A stretch of 64,000 bases of DNA, taken from contig NZ_RAZT01000006.1 in assembly GCF_003626635.1 (NCBI RefSeq), positions 354,791 through 418,790 on the forward strand, given 5' to 3'. Positions within the stretch are counted from its first letter, which is position 1, and each line of letters begins with the position of its first letter. The position numbers were made by a program, and so were the translations under genes. This document shows, in pieces, positions 1-9,063 of the stretch. Under the pieces are notes generated by a model. It saw only the letters and a program-made list of their open reading frames with translations, was not told the DNA's origin and did not search any database. The DNA is from Micromonospora musae. GTDB lineage: Bacteria; Actinomycetota; Actinomycetes; Mycobacteriales; Micromonosporaceae.

Positions 1-371
1 CCTCGTCGGCCCGTCCGCGCCGGGCGAGCAGGCCGGCGCGCGCCTCGGGAGTCCGTATACCCGCGTCGCTTCGTATTCGCACGATGCGGATGAGGCAGAT
101 TCACCCCCGGCCCCAGCAGGCTGTCGAGGTAGCAGGTCGCTCGGCAGCCGAGAGGTGAGGTTTGCATGCGCCTCTCCTATACGGGTAGGCCAGGCTGAAC
201 GTCGTGACGCTGTCGGGCGACATCCCGAGCAGCTTCGACGCGAGCCTTTCCCGCGGGGTGTGAGGGTGCCGTACGCGTAGACAAGGCACATCTGAACCCA
301 ACCGCGGGCGCATTACGGTCAGGGCTCGTAACTGGCGTTTCGAGGGCGATCCGGCCGGAGAGGGGACTCGG
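1..371. other. gene-poor left edge
   Basis: No complete gene is supported here. On the minus strand a GTG at 82 opens a frame that runs off the left edge with actinobacterial-looking codons, so it may be the 5' end of a gene lying outside the window. It is too short to identify. The rest shows no convincing frame or hairpin and probably holds the promoter of the DUF2267 gene. Confidence 0.3.
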
Positions 372-782
372 GTGGAATACCAGGATTTCATCAACGCAGT
401 GGCGACGCGGGCAAAGGTTTCGACCGATCAGGCGGCGACAATCACCGCCACGACGCTGGAGACGTTGGCAGATCGGATCAGCGCCGGTCAGGCAGAGGAC
501 CTTGCCTATCAGCTTCCGGACAAGCTGGCCGATCACCTGCGCGGACCGCGTGGACGGGAACAGGCTACGTCGTTCGGGCTCGAAGAGTTCGTGCGGCGGG
601 TGGCGGACCGCCCGAACATCGACCGTGCGCTCGCCGGTCCCGGGGTCGCCGCGGTGCTCACCACGCTCCGTGAGGCTGTCACCCGTGACGAGTTCCAGAA
701 CGCGGCGGCCCAGCTTTCGAAGGACTTCTGGCAGGTGATCGAACCGGTGGGTGCCGGTGGCGGGCAGCCGTCCGGCGCGTAG
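372..782 (+). CDS. DUF2267 family protein
   Basis: A 136-residue cytosolic protein starting with GTG. It opens with the family-typical MEYQDFINAVATRA and continues as amphipathic helices, with a central PDKLADHLRG and a repeated helical half ending at FWQVI, the usual length and layout of DUF2267 proteins. The biochemical role of the family is not established. There is no signal peptide or membrane segment. The gene stands alone: the convergent CapA gene ends 130 bases downstream on the other strand. The family assignment is firm; the function is unknown. Confidence 0.85.
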   Translation: MEYQDFINAVATRAKVSTDQAATITATTLETLADRISAGQAEDLAYQLPDKLADHLRGPRGREQATSFGLEEFVRRVADRPNIDRALAGPGVAAVLTTLREAVTRDEFQNAAAQLSKDFWQVIEPVGAGGGQPSGA

Positions 783-911
783 CACGCTCTTTGAGGGCAG
801 CAGCTGCCCACGCCTTCCTTCACCTACGTTCGCGGACGACGGTGCCGCTGGCGATGACCTCCTGCTCCCGGCGGCTCCGTCGCTGACCTGCCGCCGGCAG
901 CACGCTGCGCC

Positions 912-1967
912 CTATCGGACGGGGCTCGCGGCGAGTCCGGTGCACTCGCGCAGGTCCGCGTACTCCCGGTGGATCCGGGCCACGTCCTCCCCGCTGGCGA
1001 GTTCGGGCCGACCGGTGCGTCGGGAGATCGTCGCGGGCAGCAGTTCCGTCTTCGAGATCGCCGTATTTTCGAGGGTCACCCGCAGCACTCCCGTGTCGTT
1101 GCTGTACGCGTCGTCACGCCACCACAGGAAGTTGCCGAGCCCGTACTGAACGAAGGTGTTACCGAGCCATCCGTCGCCGAGCAACAGGTGAGCGTGGGTG
1201 CCGACCACGATCGTGGCACCCGCCTCGGCCATTTCGCCCGCGAACGCGCGAGCCTCGGCGGTGGGGCACGCGTCGCCCTCGGCGCCCCAGTGGACGTAGA
1301 CGACAACCACGCTGGCCTGACGTCGTGCGGCGCGTACCGCTTCGACGGCGCGCGGCAGGTCCCGGGCCATCGCGATGCCGGCCCGGTTGTCGGTGGCTCT
1401 CCACTCTGACCACAGCTCGGAGATCTGGCTGAAGCCGAGGACAGCGATCTTGGTACCGCGTATTTCGGTGATCCACGGCCGGTACGCTGCCGCCGCGTCG
1501 GCCCCCGCCCCGACGGCGGGCATGCCGGCGGCCTTGGCTGCGTCCACGGTGTCGGCCAGCCCCGTCCGCCCGTAGTCCAGCGCGTGGTTGTTGGCGATCG
1601 ACACGACATCGATGCCGGCGGCCTTTACCGCGTCATATGCGCTTGCCGGCGCTCGGAAATGGAACTGCTTCGGCTCGGGGGTGCCGCGCGTGGTGACCGC
1701 CGTCTCCAGGTTGATCATCGCCAGGTCTGCGGCCGACAGGGTCGACGAGATCGACCCGAACGCGGTGGCCGGGTCGCCGAGCAGATCGGCCGTCCGGTCG
1801 GTGAAGTGCACGTCGCCCGCGAAGGCCAAGGTGATCTCGGTGGGCTGCGATGGAGAGGCCGGAGAGGCGGAGCCGGTAGGCGCACCGGCCGGCGAGGTCC
1901 GGGCGGGATCACACGCCACAACAAGCAGGGTCGCCGCCAACGCGACGAAGCATCGTGCCCAGTTCAC
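912..1967 (-). CDS. CapA-family metallophosphatase-like lipoprotein
   Basis: A 351-residue secreted lipoprotein of the CapA (PGA_cap) family, which has a calcineurin-like metallophosphatase fold. A lipobox (LLVVAC) ends the signal at about residue 19 and is followed by a Pro/Ser-rich linker. Family motifs come in order: AFAGDVHF near residue 50, INLETAVT, NNHALDYG, YVHWGAEGD and GTHAHLLLG. These supply the Asp, Asn and His residues expected at the metal site. The founding member acts in poly-gamma-glutamate capsule synthesis. Actinobacterial homologues occur without capsule genes, as here, so the substrate is unknown. A shortened copy of the 3' and 5' parts of this gene lies at 4295-4443. Confidence 0.88.
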   Translation of the reverse strand: MNWARCFVALAATLLVVACDPARTSPAGAPTGSASPASPSQPTEITLAFAGDVHFTDRTADLLGDPATAFGSISSTLSAADLAMINLETAVTTRGTPEPKQFHFRAPASAYDAVKAAGIDVVSIANNHALDYGRTGLADTVDAAKAAGMPAVGAGADAAAAYRPWITEIRGTKIAVLGFSQISELWSEWRATDNRAGIAMARDLPRAVEAVRAARRQASVVVVYVHWGAEGDACPTAEARAFAGEMAEAGATIVVGTHAHLLLGDGWLGNTFVQYGLGNFLWWRDDAYSNDTGVLRVTLENTAISKTELLPATISRRTGRPELASGEDVARIHREYADLRECTGLAASPVR

Positions 1968-1991
1968 TCAGCGCAGCGTACGGAAACCCAG

Positions 1992-2195
1992 CCGACCCTG
2001 GTCCGGTTCGGCCAGATTGCCCTTGGCCCGGCCTTCGTAGTTCCCGGCTGGAACGACCTCTCCCGACAGATCGACGCCGGCTACCCGGCCCGCCTCGTCC
2101 TCGAACACCGACTGACCGAGGACGAGGCGATCGAGACGGCAGCCGACCTGGCCTACCGCGTTCCCCGAGAGGCCTACGCCCGGCGGACCGACTGA
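1992..2195 (+). pseudogene. 3' remnant of an unidentified gene
   Basis: The last roughly 67 codons of a forward frame read like a genuine protein C-terminus (FGQIALGPAFVVPGWNDL, then a charged helix ending VPREAYARRTD). The part of this frame further upstream is only antisense to capA. There is no start codon or ribosome site near the plausible segment, so it looks like a decayed gene tail left beside capA. The hydrophobic LGPAFVVPG stretch is loosely like the end of short-chain dehydrogenases, but I would not assign a function. Confidence 0.35.
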
Positions 2196-2405
2196 GGGCG
2201 TCCGATCGAAGCAGTGAAACCCGCCGCGACGCGGCCGCTTCGCGGTGCCGGGAGTGTAGGACGAGCCGCGTTCGTGTGCCCTGCGGCGGTCGGATCCGGT
2301 GAAGGTCGAGGACGGCCCCGAGGGGCGACAAGAACGACGGGCGTCACTACGCTCGGCTAGGCGACCAGGCGGGCCTCGTCTGGAATTGATGTCAGGGGAG
2401 CAGGG

Positions 2406-4223
2406 ATGAACCGTGGCAGGAAGGCATCGGCCGCTGCGGCGGCCGGGGCATTGGCCATCGTCACGATCTTAACCGCGGGCGGATCGCCCGCGGCCGCACA
2501 GACAGCCGCGACAACCGACGAGTCGATCACCCATGACGAGAACCCACGGGTGCCCGAGGGGGCGGCGTGGACGGAGGCGTACTTCCCGTCCTCCGACGGC
2601 AGCGGCGTCGAGTTGCACGCCGACGTGCTGCGCCCAGCACACCTGCCGGCACATGCGAAGACGCCGGTGATCCTCTCCGTGGGCCCCTACTTCGCCCACG
2701 CCGGGCAGACCGGCCCCGAGGGCTGGGACCGAGTCGGACCGTCGGCACGTTTCCAGGACCTCGTCGACGGCGCCGACCTGATGGCACGCGGCTACACCTT
2801 CGTCATGGTCGACCTGCGCGGCTTCGGCGGCAGCACCGGATGCCTGGACTGGGCCGGCCCAGGCGAACAGGCCGACGTCCGGGCGGCCATCCAGTGGTCG
2901 GCCAGCCAGCCGTGGTCCAACGGAAAGATCGGGATGTACGGCAAGTCCTACGACGCCGTCACCGGGCTGGTGGGCAACAACCTCAAGATGAACGCCCTGA
3001 AGGCGGTCGTCGCCCAGGAGCCCCTCTGGGACATGTACAACTACCTGTTCAGCAACAAGGTGCCCCGCCCCAATGTCACGGGCACGCCCGCGGCGTACAA
3101 CTCGATCGCGGTCATGCCTGCGATGGCCGACGACAGCGACCGGTACAAGGCGAACGCCCTCTACGAGGCGAGCCATCCGGAGTGCCTGAGCGACAACATC
3201 ACCAACAACAACAACCCTGACGCCGATTCGGCGTACTGGAGGGCCAGGAACCTGGCCAAGGATGCTGCTGGCACCCGCACGCCGTTGTTCGTGACCCAGG
3301 GCTTCATCGAGTCCAACACCAAACCTGAGGACATGGACGAGTACCTGACCAACCACCGCGGCCCGGAGCGCGGTTGGCTCGGTCAGTGGGACCACGTACG
3401 GGGCAACGACACCGACGGCGACGGCCGGTTGCAGATGGGCCGTGCCGGCTGGTTCGACGAGGTGATGCGGTTCTACGACCAGTACCTCCGCGGCACGCCC
3501 CCATCGGTGACCGATCCCGCGTACGCCATCGAGGACAGCCTCGGCCACTGGCGCGCGCAGAAGACCTGGCCGGTGATTGGAACGTCGTACGACGCGCGGC
3601 TCTCCACCGGCCGGTACGTCGACAACGGCGGCGCCTCGGCGGCGGCCGCCGAGTCCAGGGCGGTGGACCAGGGCCGCTGGGACATGGAGCGGGCGCCGCG
3701 CATGGAGGTGCTGTCCCATGCCGAAAAGAACGCCGCCGGGCAGGGCGACGCCTCGGCCTCCAGCTTCTGGACCTGGTCCACGCCCGCCTCCCAGGCGCTG
3801 CGGATCACCGGCACACCGAGGATCTCCCTCAAGGCGAGCACGAGCGGGAACGTGATGGTGCGCCTGTGGGACGTCGCTCCCGACGGTACGGCGACGATGT
3901 TCGACGAGAACGTTGCGCTGATCGAACGCGGCGGACGGATCTCCTTCGATCTGAAGTCGACCGACTGGACCGTCAAGCGTGGGCACCAGCTCGGAGTCCA
4001 GATCGGCACCATCGACTCCAACAGGTGGCGGGACGTCCCCTCGGGCCACACGATCAAGGTCTCCGACGCCCGGCTCACCTTGGACGTGCAGAACCCGCGC
4101 TACGACGTGCCGACCCGGGGTGACCGCTCGCCGTTCCTCGACACGTTCCTGACGGCGAACACCACCACGCTCAGCGACATCGGCCGCGGCACGTTCCCGC
4201 TGCGGCTGTCCAGGAACGGCTGA
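2406..4223 (+). CDS. secreted CocE/NonD (S15-like) hydrolase
   Basis: A 605-residue exported alpha/beta hydrolase of the X-Pro dipeptidyl-peptidase S15/CocE family. The Sec signal (ALAIVTILTAGGSPAAAQ) is cleaved near residue 31. The hydrolase core carries DLRGFGGSTG and the nucleophile motif YGKSYDA near residue 183, and a His in the segment LGQWDHVRG is a candidate triad member. The C-terminal 200 residues match the jelly-roll X-Pro C domain. The start is supported by AGGGGAGC-like purine-rich DNA just upstream. Family members cleave Xaa-Pro peptides or esters; the substrate cannot be read from sequence. The gene is followed by a strong hairpin at 4230-4269. Confidence 0.88.
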   Translation: MNRGRKASAAAAAGALAIVTILTAGGSPAAAQTAATTDESITHDENPRVPEGAAWTEAYFPSSDGSGVELHADVLRPAHLPAHAKTPVILSVGPYFAHAGQTGPEGWDRVGPSARFQDLVDGADLMARGYTFVMVDLRGFGGSTGCLDWAGPGEQADVRAAIQWSASQPWSNGKIGMYGKSYDAVTGLVGNNLKMNALKAVVAQEPLWDMYNYLFSNKVPRPNVTGTPAAYNSIAVMPAMADDSDRYKANALYEASHPECLSDNITNNNNPDADSAYWRARNLAKDAAGTRTPLFVTQGFIESNTKPEDMDEYLTNHRGPERGWLGQWDHVRGNDTDGDGRLQMGRAGWFDEVMRFYDQYLRGTPPSVTDPAYAIEDSLGHWRAQKTWPVIGTSYDARLSTGRYVDNGGASAAAAESRAVDQGRWDMERAPRMEVLSHAEKNAAGQGDASASSFWTWSTPASQALRITGTPRISLKASTSGNVMVRLWDVAPDGTATMFDENVALIERGGRISFDLKSTDWTVKRGHQLGVQIGTIDSNRWRDVPSGHTIKVSDARLTLDVQNPRYDVPTRGDRSPFLDTFLTANTTTLSDIGRGTFPLRLSRNG

Positions 4224-4229
4224 CCGAAC

Positions 4230-4269
4230 GGCTGCCCGGTGCTCGCCGCCTGGCGGGTGCCGGGCAGCC
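4230..4269 (+). terminator. hairpin terminator after S15 hydrolase
   Basis: A perfect 10-bp inverted repeat (GGCTGCCCGG at 4230-4239 and its complement at 4260-4269) begins 7 bases after the hydrolase stop. The GC-rich loop can itself fold. There is no clear T tract, as is usual in high-GC actinobacteria. Confidence 0.7.
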
Positions 4270-4294
4270 CGTTACGGCCGTGCGCGCACAACGT

Positions 4295-4443
4295 GCGGCT
4301 CCGTCGCTGACCTGCCGCCGGTAGAACAGCCGACACTCTGTGCGGCGGGGCTCGCGACGGTCGGTGCACGCGTGCAGGTCCGCGTGCTCCCGGCAGATCC
4401 GGGCCGCGTCCTCGCTGGGGTGCGATGGAGAGGCCGGAGAGGC
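4295..4443 (-). pseudogene. internally deleted capA duplicate
   Basis: This stretch is a shrunken direct copy of the capA region. Positions 4295-4321 are identical to 871-897, just past the capA stop. The following segment is a diverged copy of the capA 3' end: its minus-strand reading SEDAARICREHADLHACT aligns with the CapA tail SGEDVARIHREYADLREC. Positions 4421-4443 are identical to 1846-1868, the Pro/Ser linker near the CapA N-terminus. The whole metallophosphatase core is missing. The copy therefore arose from a DNA duplication that included the 3' flank, followed by a large internal deletion. Confidence 0.7.
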
Positions 4444-4749
4444 CCTGGGAGGTCTCCAAGAGCGGGCGATCATCGGGCGACGCCGTCATCGTGAGGCTTC
4501 CCGTCGCACAGTTCGCCGCAGCCGTCGACGCATGGGCTGAGTCGCAGCAAACGGCCTCGCCCGACAGGCGCGAGCACCACGCGAGCCTCGCCATCCCCTC
4601 GCCGCCGACCCGCCCTTGTGGGAGCAGGCCGCCGTCGGGGCCGCCACGTTGGTGCGGAGCCCGAAGGTGAAGAACGTCGCCGGGCACTCAGCGGGACGTG
4701 GTTCGTCACCACCGACGGCGGGCCGTTCCGGCGCCGCAGCCGTGCACGG

Positions 4750-4784
4750 GGAACGCCTGACCCCTTGTGGTGGTCAGGCGTTCC
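4750..4784 (-). terminator. terminator of the CHRD gene
   Basis: A perfect 13-bp inverted repeat (4750-4762 with 4772-4784, 9-base loop) lies about 20 bases beyond the stop codon at 4805-4807 of the charged-repeat reading frame. In the alternative frame the stop falls inside this hairpin, which argues that the 4805 stop is the natural one. Confidence 0.75.
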
Positions 4785-4804
4785 GCTGTCGTGAGGCCAC
4801 GGGC

Positions 4805-5784
4805 TCACTTGTCGTGGTCTTGGCCCTTGTCCTTGTCGTCCTTGTGCTTGTCGTCCTTGTCCTCGTGGCCCTTGTCCTTGTCGTCCTTGTGCTTGTCGTC
4901 CTTGTCCTCGTGGCCCTTGTCCTCGTGGCCCTTGTCCTCGTGGCCCTTGTCCTCGTGGCCCTTGTCCTCGTGGCCCTTGTCCTCGTGGCCCTTGTCCTCG
5001 TGGCCCTTGTCCTCGTGGCCCTTGTCCTCGTGGCCCTTGTCCCCCAATCCCGGTCCTCGTGGTCGTCCCACGCCTTCCTGAATTCGTTCCAGTCCCGGTC
5101 CTCGTCGCTGCTCCACGAGGTGCCCCGGTGGTCGTCGTCCTTGTCGCGGGCCCAGTCCTTGCTGTCCTTGTGCTTGTCGTCGGTCTTGATCTGGCCGCGG
5201 ATTTCGCCGTTCGGGAACTGCTTGGTGTGCACGTTGACGTACGTGACACCCGCTTCGATCGCGTCGACGAGCTCGTCAAACTCGCCGGGCTGGATGCCCT
5301 GGTCGGCGGGGCCCACCACGTCGTCGGGCTTGATGGTGCCCTCGATCTTGGCCGGGGCCTGCGGGCAGGACTGGACGTCCGCCGAATGGCCACCCTTCGC
5401 GTCCTTCAGGTTCGAACACAGGAAGACGGCGACGCCGCCGCTCTGGTGTCTGCCTCCGAAGTGGATGTGTGCCTGCTGGACGTCCTTCAGGTCTTCGTAG
5501 CTCAGCTTGAACCTGATCTCCTTGTCCCGTTCGTCGATCTTGGCCTCGAACCGCCCGGAACCGGGCGTCGAGATCGGTTTGGGATCCTCCTCGAAGCCGC
5601 TGAGCTTGGCGCGGACGTTCACCTCCTTGGCGTCCCGCGAGTCACTCCAGTCCCGCGAGTCGTGCGAGTCGCGTTTGTCGCCCGAGTCGTCCCGGCCGTC
5701 GGCCAGGGCGGTGGTGCCGATGGCGCTGGCCGCGACCGCCGCGCTGGCCGCCATCGCCACCGTCCAGAGTCTGGTCCGTCCCAT
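4805..5784 (-). CDS. secreted CHRD-domain protein with charged repeat tail (frameshift)
   Basis: An exported protein with a CHRD (chordin-like) domain of unknown biochemical role. The ATG at 5784 is chosen because a purine-rich AGGAAGGGA site precedes it and a Sec signal ([20 protein letters not shown]) follows. The CHRD domain spans about residues 45-190, with AHIHFGG and [18 protein letters not shown]. After a DK/DH/DE-rich linker ending DHEDRDWG, the tail is encoded by 15-bp repeats. As sequenced, the CHRD frame runs into these repeats as Thr/Arg/Ala and stops at 4774. Adding one G to the five-G tract at 5041-5045 gives (GHEDK)9, matches the linker composition, and ends at 4805 just before a terminator. 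I read this as a slipped homopolymer, a sequencing error or a real mutation. Confidence 0.75.
4831..5040 (-). repeat. 15-bp coding tandem repeat
   Basis: Nine exact copies of a 15-bp unit fill 4906-5040. A tenth copy at 4861-4875 is flanked by two 30-bp units at 4831-4860 and 4876-4905. On the minus strand in the charged frame these read GHEDK and [10 protein letters not shown]. Because the unit length is a multiple of three and lacks stops, several frames stay open across it on both strands, producing spurious long frames. Confidence 0.95.
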
Positions 5785-6569
5785 AATGCTGGTCCCTTCC
5801 TCGGTGGGGCCCGAGCCCGAATCAGCGGCGGACAAACCGCCCATGGTGGGACTCAGGCAATGCAAAGGTGCCGCGCGCCGGTGGACGTGATCGTCGCGAC
5901 CGTCCAGCACTCGGTTCGATTGGCACCCTTTGTGAAATTGTTCCACCTTCGCGGCAAAGGTGGGCTCCATTCACTGATCTGCCCGTCAGGGATCTTCGAG
6001 CGCGGTGGACCGCGCTGGGTGCTCTGCGACGACCCGCGCGGTTCGGCGAGGCCGCCTTCCATCGGACCGCGCATCCGTCCACCGGGTTTACCAATCGGTA
6101 CACCCGCCGGGCGTTTCGGAAAGACTGGGAAGTCTTCGTCATGGACGAGCGCACAACCTCGTCGAGCAGCGAGACGCGTCTCGCGTCGAACCGTTCTCGG
6201 CCGCTATTGATCAAGGGCGAGCCCGTCAAGAGCGGCGCCACCACGGTTATGGCCCCGAAGTTCCCCGACCTCATGGCGGTTTACTGCGACGCGCTCGACG
6301 CGATCGGCCACGAGGGGCGAACGACGGTCGCCGGGTGCGCGGACACCTCTCGGTCGGTCAGAGTGTCGGAGACGACGACCTTCTGGACGTCACGTTGGAA
6401 GCGACCGATCTCGCGCTGCAGCGGCGAGGCAGCGGTCAAGAACCTGCCGTCGCCGACACCCCTCCCCCTCGGCCCGGCGTCCACAGTGGCCGATGAACAG
6501 GACGCGACGGAAGCGGTCAGCAGCCGGGCCCACCTCGGCAACCTGACCGAGGTAGGCCCGCAGAGCGGA
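5785..6569. other. gene-poor stretch upstream of CHRD gene
   Basis: This interval holds the CHRD promoter region and, further right, a decayed reductase fragment (6305-6450, minus). A forward frame starting at ATG 6141 has good codon composition for about 60 codons but loses it, and only a frame change near 6320 would extend it to a stop at 6496. It overlaps the reductase relic on the other strand, so I do not call it a gene. Confidence 0.4.
6305..6450 (-). pseudogene. dihydrofolate-reductase-family (RibD C-domain) fragment
   Basis: About 45 minus-strand codons read SPLQREIGRF and then QKVVVSDTLTDRE. This is the very recognisable middle of actinobacterial dihydrofolate reductase-family proteins (RibD C-terminal domain), where a helix precedes the strand KVVVSDTLT. 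Neither the N-terminal nucleotide-binding part nor the C-terminal half is present in frame, so only a relic remains. Recognition is from memory of the family and not from a search. Confidence 0.45.
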
Positions 6570-8660
6570 CTACTGGTGCACCGGCACCCGCGGGTTGCTG
6601 AAGGTCAGCGTGTTGGCCTTCTCGACATTGCCGTTGTTGTCGATCGCGCGGTACTCAATCGTCCGCTCGCCCGGTCCCTTGACCCGGAACGGCGCCTGGT
6701 ACTGCTTCCACGACCCGCCATCGAGCCGGTACTCGATGCGGGCGACACCGACGCCCCACCCGTCGTCGGCACGAAGCGTCGCCAGCGGGTTGGCCACCCA
6801 GGGCACATCGCTGTTGGCGTGATGGCTCAGGGCGATGGTCGACACCGGCGCATCCACCTCGATCATCTTCAGGGCCGCCTCCAGGTTGGGCAGCGGCCCG
6901 ATCTGCTCACCCGCCGTGGTCGCACCCTGCGGCGTTCCCGTGGCCCTCAGCACCTCGACGATCTCCTGGCCGCTCCACGGCTCCTGGCCGGTGGCCTTGA
7001 GATACGACTGGATGGCCACGACGGCGTTCGTCACAACCGGCCCGGCGCCCGACGTACCACCGAACGACTGCGTGTAGCGAACGTTGAGGTCTGCCGGGTT
7101 CGTGCCACCCTGCAGGTTCCCGTTGCCCCCCGTGGTGGTGATGTTGTGCCCCCAGCCCTGCAGGTCGAACCGGGTGCCGTAGTTGGAGAAGCTGAGCCGC
7201 TCGTGGTCGGTGCTGCTACCGGCGCCGACCATGATCGAGCCGGAGTGCTGCACGGCCGGGTCGAACCAGCGGATGCCGTCGCGGGTGTACATCGGGTCGT
7301 CGGAGTTGGTGTTGCCGTTACCGCCGGTCGAGACCACGGTGACGCCCAGCCCGGTCAGCAGCTTGATCGCGTCGAACACTGCCGGGATCCACTCCAGCGG
7401 CGCGTACCGGGTGCTGCCGAGCGGGCTGGAGGTCTGCTGCTCCAGCAGCACGACATCGCCGGGTCGCAGATTGCCGTTGGCGGCCAGGTAGGCCAGCGCC
7501 GGCCCGGGGCTCCAGGAGGTGCGACCGTTGGCCAGCCGCTGGTTCGGCGAAATACCGTAGAGCTGCGCGTCGGGAACCCCACCGGTGACCCCGTACTCGT
7601 TGTCACGGCCGCCCATGATGCCGAACACCGCCGTGCCGTGCTCGTCGGCAAAGCCCGTGTAGCGCGGGAAGGCCTCGCCGCCCAGGTCGCTTGACCAGTC
7701 CAGCTGCAGATCCTCGTGGAACGGGTTCCAGTCGTACTCAAGGTCCGCCACCTTGATTCCCGCGCCGCGCAGCCGCGGGTCGTGCCGGCCGAAGTCGGCG
7801 TCGATTCCGGTCGGCGCCGGGCGGAGGTAGCCCTGCCGACCGGTGAAGTCCGGCGTGGTCGACGGCGGCGGCACCGGCTCCGGCACCGGATAGACGTGCA
7901 CGACCTCGGGCAGCGCCGCGAGCTCGGCGCGGACAGCCTCGGCGTCGACCCCGGAGGGCATGGTGAGGCGGTACCAGGAGGACATGTCGGGCACAGCCTC
8001 GCCCGTGCGCTCCGCCGCCTCGTCGGCGAGCTCGGTCAGCTCGGCAGAGGAGACCGTCTGCACCATCGGTTCGAGGTCACGGACCCGGCCGTGCCGGTCG
8101 AGGACACTCTCGACCCGCTGCAGGCTCTGGCCGCGCTCGCTGCGTAGGTCGGCATTCGCACCACGAATCTTGAGGGATTCGGCGAACTTGATTTCGAGTG
8201 CGACCTCCGTGTCGGCGTGGTCGGTACCCGTGATCTCGCCGCCGTCGGACAGACGACCGGACAATGTCAATTCGGCACTGTCCGGACCGAGTCCGCCGTC
8301 GCTCGTGAGATCCGCCTTGTCGAAGTGCAGCACGAGGTCATTTCGGCCATCGCCGTCGACATCCGTCTTCGTCGCGATCACGGAGCCGTCTGCCCATTTT
8401 GCGGGTGAGGCACCCCCGGCCTCGGGCGTGCCGAGCAGCACACTTCCGGGGTCCACGGCGGTTGCGTCGAATGCCGCGGCGCTCCGCAGAACCGCCGGCA
8501 CCAACCCGGTCCCGGCCAAATTGATGTGGTCGGACAACCCCACCGAAAGGTCGACCTGCCTCTCCACCGACTCCTTCGCGTACGCGGATGACTCGACGAC
8601 CATGACGCCGGGCACAATGAGTGCACCGAGCGCGATGGCGGTCGAAAAAGGCCTGGCCAT
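6570..8660 (-). CDS. secreted S8 (subtilisin-like) serine protease
   Basis: A 696-residue exported subtilase. A signal peptide covers about residues 1-28. A DVDGDGRND calcium-loop-like motif sits near residue 100 in the pro-region. The catalytic triad is visible as Asp306 (IKVADLEYD), His341 (DEHGTAVFG) and Ser537 (FGGTSGAGP). The last 90 residues (YRLDGG, KGPGERTIEYRAIDNNGN) form an OmpL47/Ig-like beta domain common at the ends of secreted hydrolases. The gene is single, with about 220 bases upstream to the next terminator. The substrate is unknown; a secreted degradative role is likely. Confidence 0.92.
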   Translation of the reverse strand: MARPFSTAIALGALIVPGVMVVESSAYAKESVERQVDLSVGLSDHINLAGTGLVPAVLRSAAAFDATAVDPGSVLLGTPEAGGASPAKWADGSVIATKTDVDGDGRNDLVLHFDKADLTSDGGLGPDSAELTLSGRLSDGGEITGTDHADTEVALEIKFAESLKIRGANADLRSERGQSLQRVESVLDRHGRVRDLEPMVQTVSSAELTELADEAAERTGEAVPDMSSWYRLTMPSGVDAEAVRAELAALPEVVHVYPVPEPVPPPSTTPDFTGRQGYLRPAPTGIDADFGRHDPRLRGAGIKVADLEYDWNPFHEDLQLDWSSDLGGEAFPRYTGFADEHGTAVFGIMGGRDNEYGVTGGVPDAQLYGISPNQRLANGRTSWSPGPALAYLAANGNLRPGDVVLLEQQTSSPLGSTRYAPLEWIPAVFDAIKLLTGLGVTVVSTGGNGNTNSDDPMYTRDGIRWFDPAVQHSGSIMVGAGSSTDHERLSFSNYGTRFDLQGWGHNITTTGGNGNLQGGTNPADLNVRYTQSFGGTSGAGPVVTNAVVAIQSYLKATGQEPWSGQEIVEVLRATGTPQGATTAGEQIGPLPNLEAALKMIEVDAPVSTIALSHHANSDVPWVANPLATLRADDGWGVGVARIEYRLDGGSWKQYQAPFRVKGPGERTIEYRAIDNNGNVEKANTLTFSNPRVPVHQ

Positions 8661-8883
8661 AGCGGCTTCCTCCGATTCTGGACACAGTAGATCCGCGACA
8701 GGGCCGCCGTCCGGAGGACACCGCCACGAAAGGGACCTGGTCCAGAACCCTATGCATTCATAGACGGGGCCAACTATCTACAATCGTCGTAGTTTCTCGC
8801 CGCTGCATCGAACCACTGTCGCATCGTCGGCCGGCGCCCCTTTCCTCGCACGCGATCCCCTCATCACACGACGATGGAAAAAC

Positions 8884-8909
8884 GGTGGGCCGGCGATTGC
8901 CGGCCCACC
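8884..8909 (-). terminator. hairpin ending the liv/racemase/gntR transcript
   Basis: A perfect 11-bp stem (8884-8894 with 8899-8909) closes on a GATT loop. It lies 9 bases beyond the stop of the small frame at 8918-9037 and 155 bases beyond gntR, in the position expected for the end of the leftward operon. Confidence 0.75.
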
Positions 8910-8917
8910 ACGTGTTC

Positions 8918-9037
8918 CTATTGCCGCGACAATGTGCTACAGAGCCGCGCGGTCACTCCCTTGATACCGTGCACGATGTTCGGTGCCCCGAAGTCGTCCA
9001 CCGCCGCGTTGTTGCCAGCGCAGCTCTTCGACTTCAT
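8918..9037 (-). CDS. possible 39-residue peptide downstream of gntR
   Basis: A small frame starting at ATG 9037, 27 bases after the GntR stop. It encodes MKSKSCAGNNAAVDDF, continues with GAPNIVHGIKGV and ends LCSTLSRQ. It has two cysteines and no obvious membrane segment. The ribosome site is weak (GGCGG only). The main support is position: its stop lies 9 bases before a perfect transcription terminator, at the end of the operon. It may be a true small protein or the tail of a lost gene. I do not recognise a family. Confidence 0.3.
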   Translation of the reverse strand: MKSKSCAGNNAAVDDFGAPNIVHGIKGVTARLCSTLSRQ

Positions 9038-9063
9038 CCGCCGCGGCCGCCCGGTGCTGGCGG

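Noticed and set aside
4906..5040. Regular direct repeats that might suggest a CRISPR array
   Set aside because: Units are 15 bp, contiguous without spacers and in coding sequence.
4616..5500. Long forward frame with Val/Leu/Ala repeats opposite the CHRD gene
   Set aside because: It is the antisense reading of the stop-free 15-bp repeats; no ribosome site and no family motif.
5868..7694. 608-codon forward frame opposite the CHRD upstream region and subtilase
   Set aside because: Mostly antisense to the subtilase, whose catalytic triad is clear; Arg/Pro/Val-rich shadow composition.
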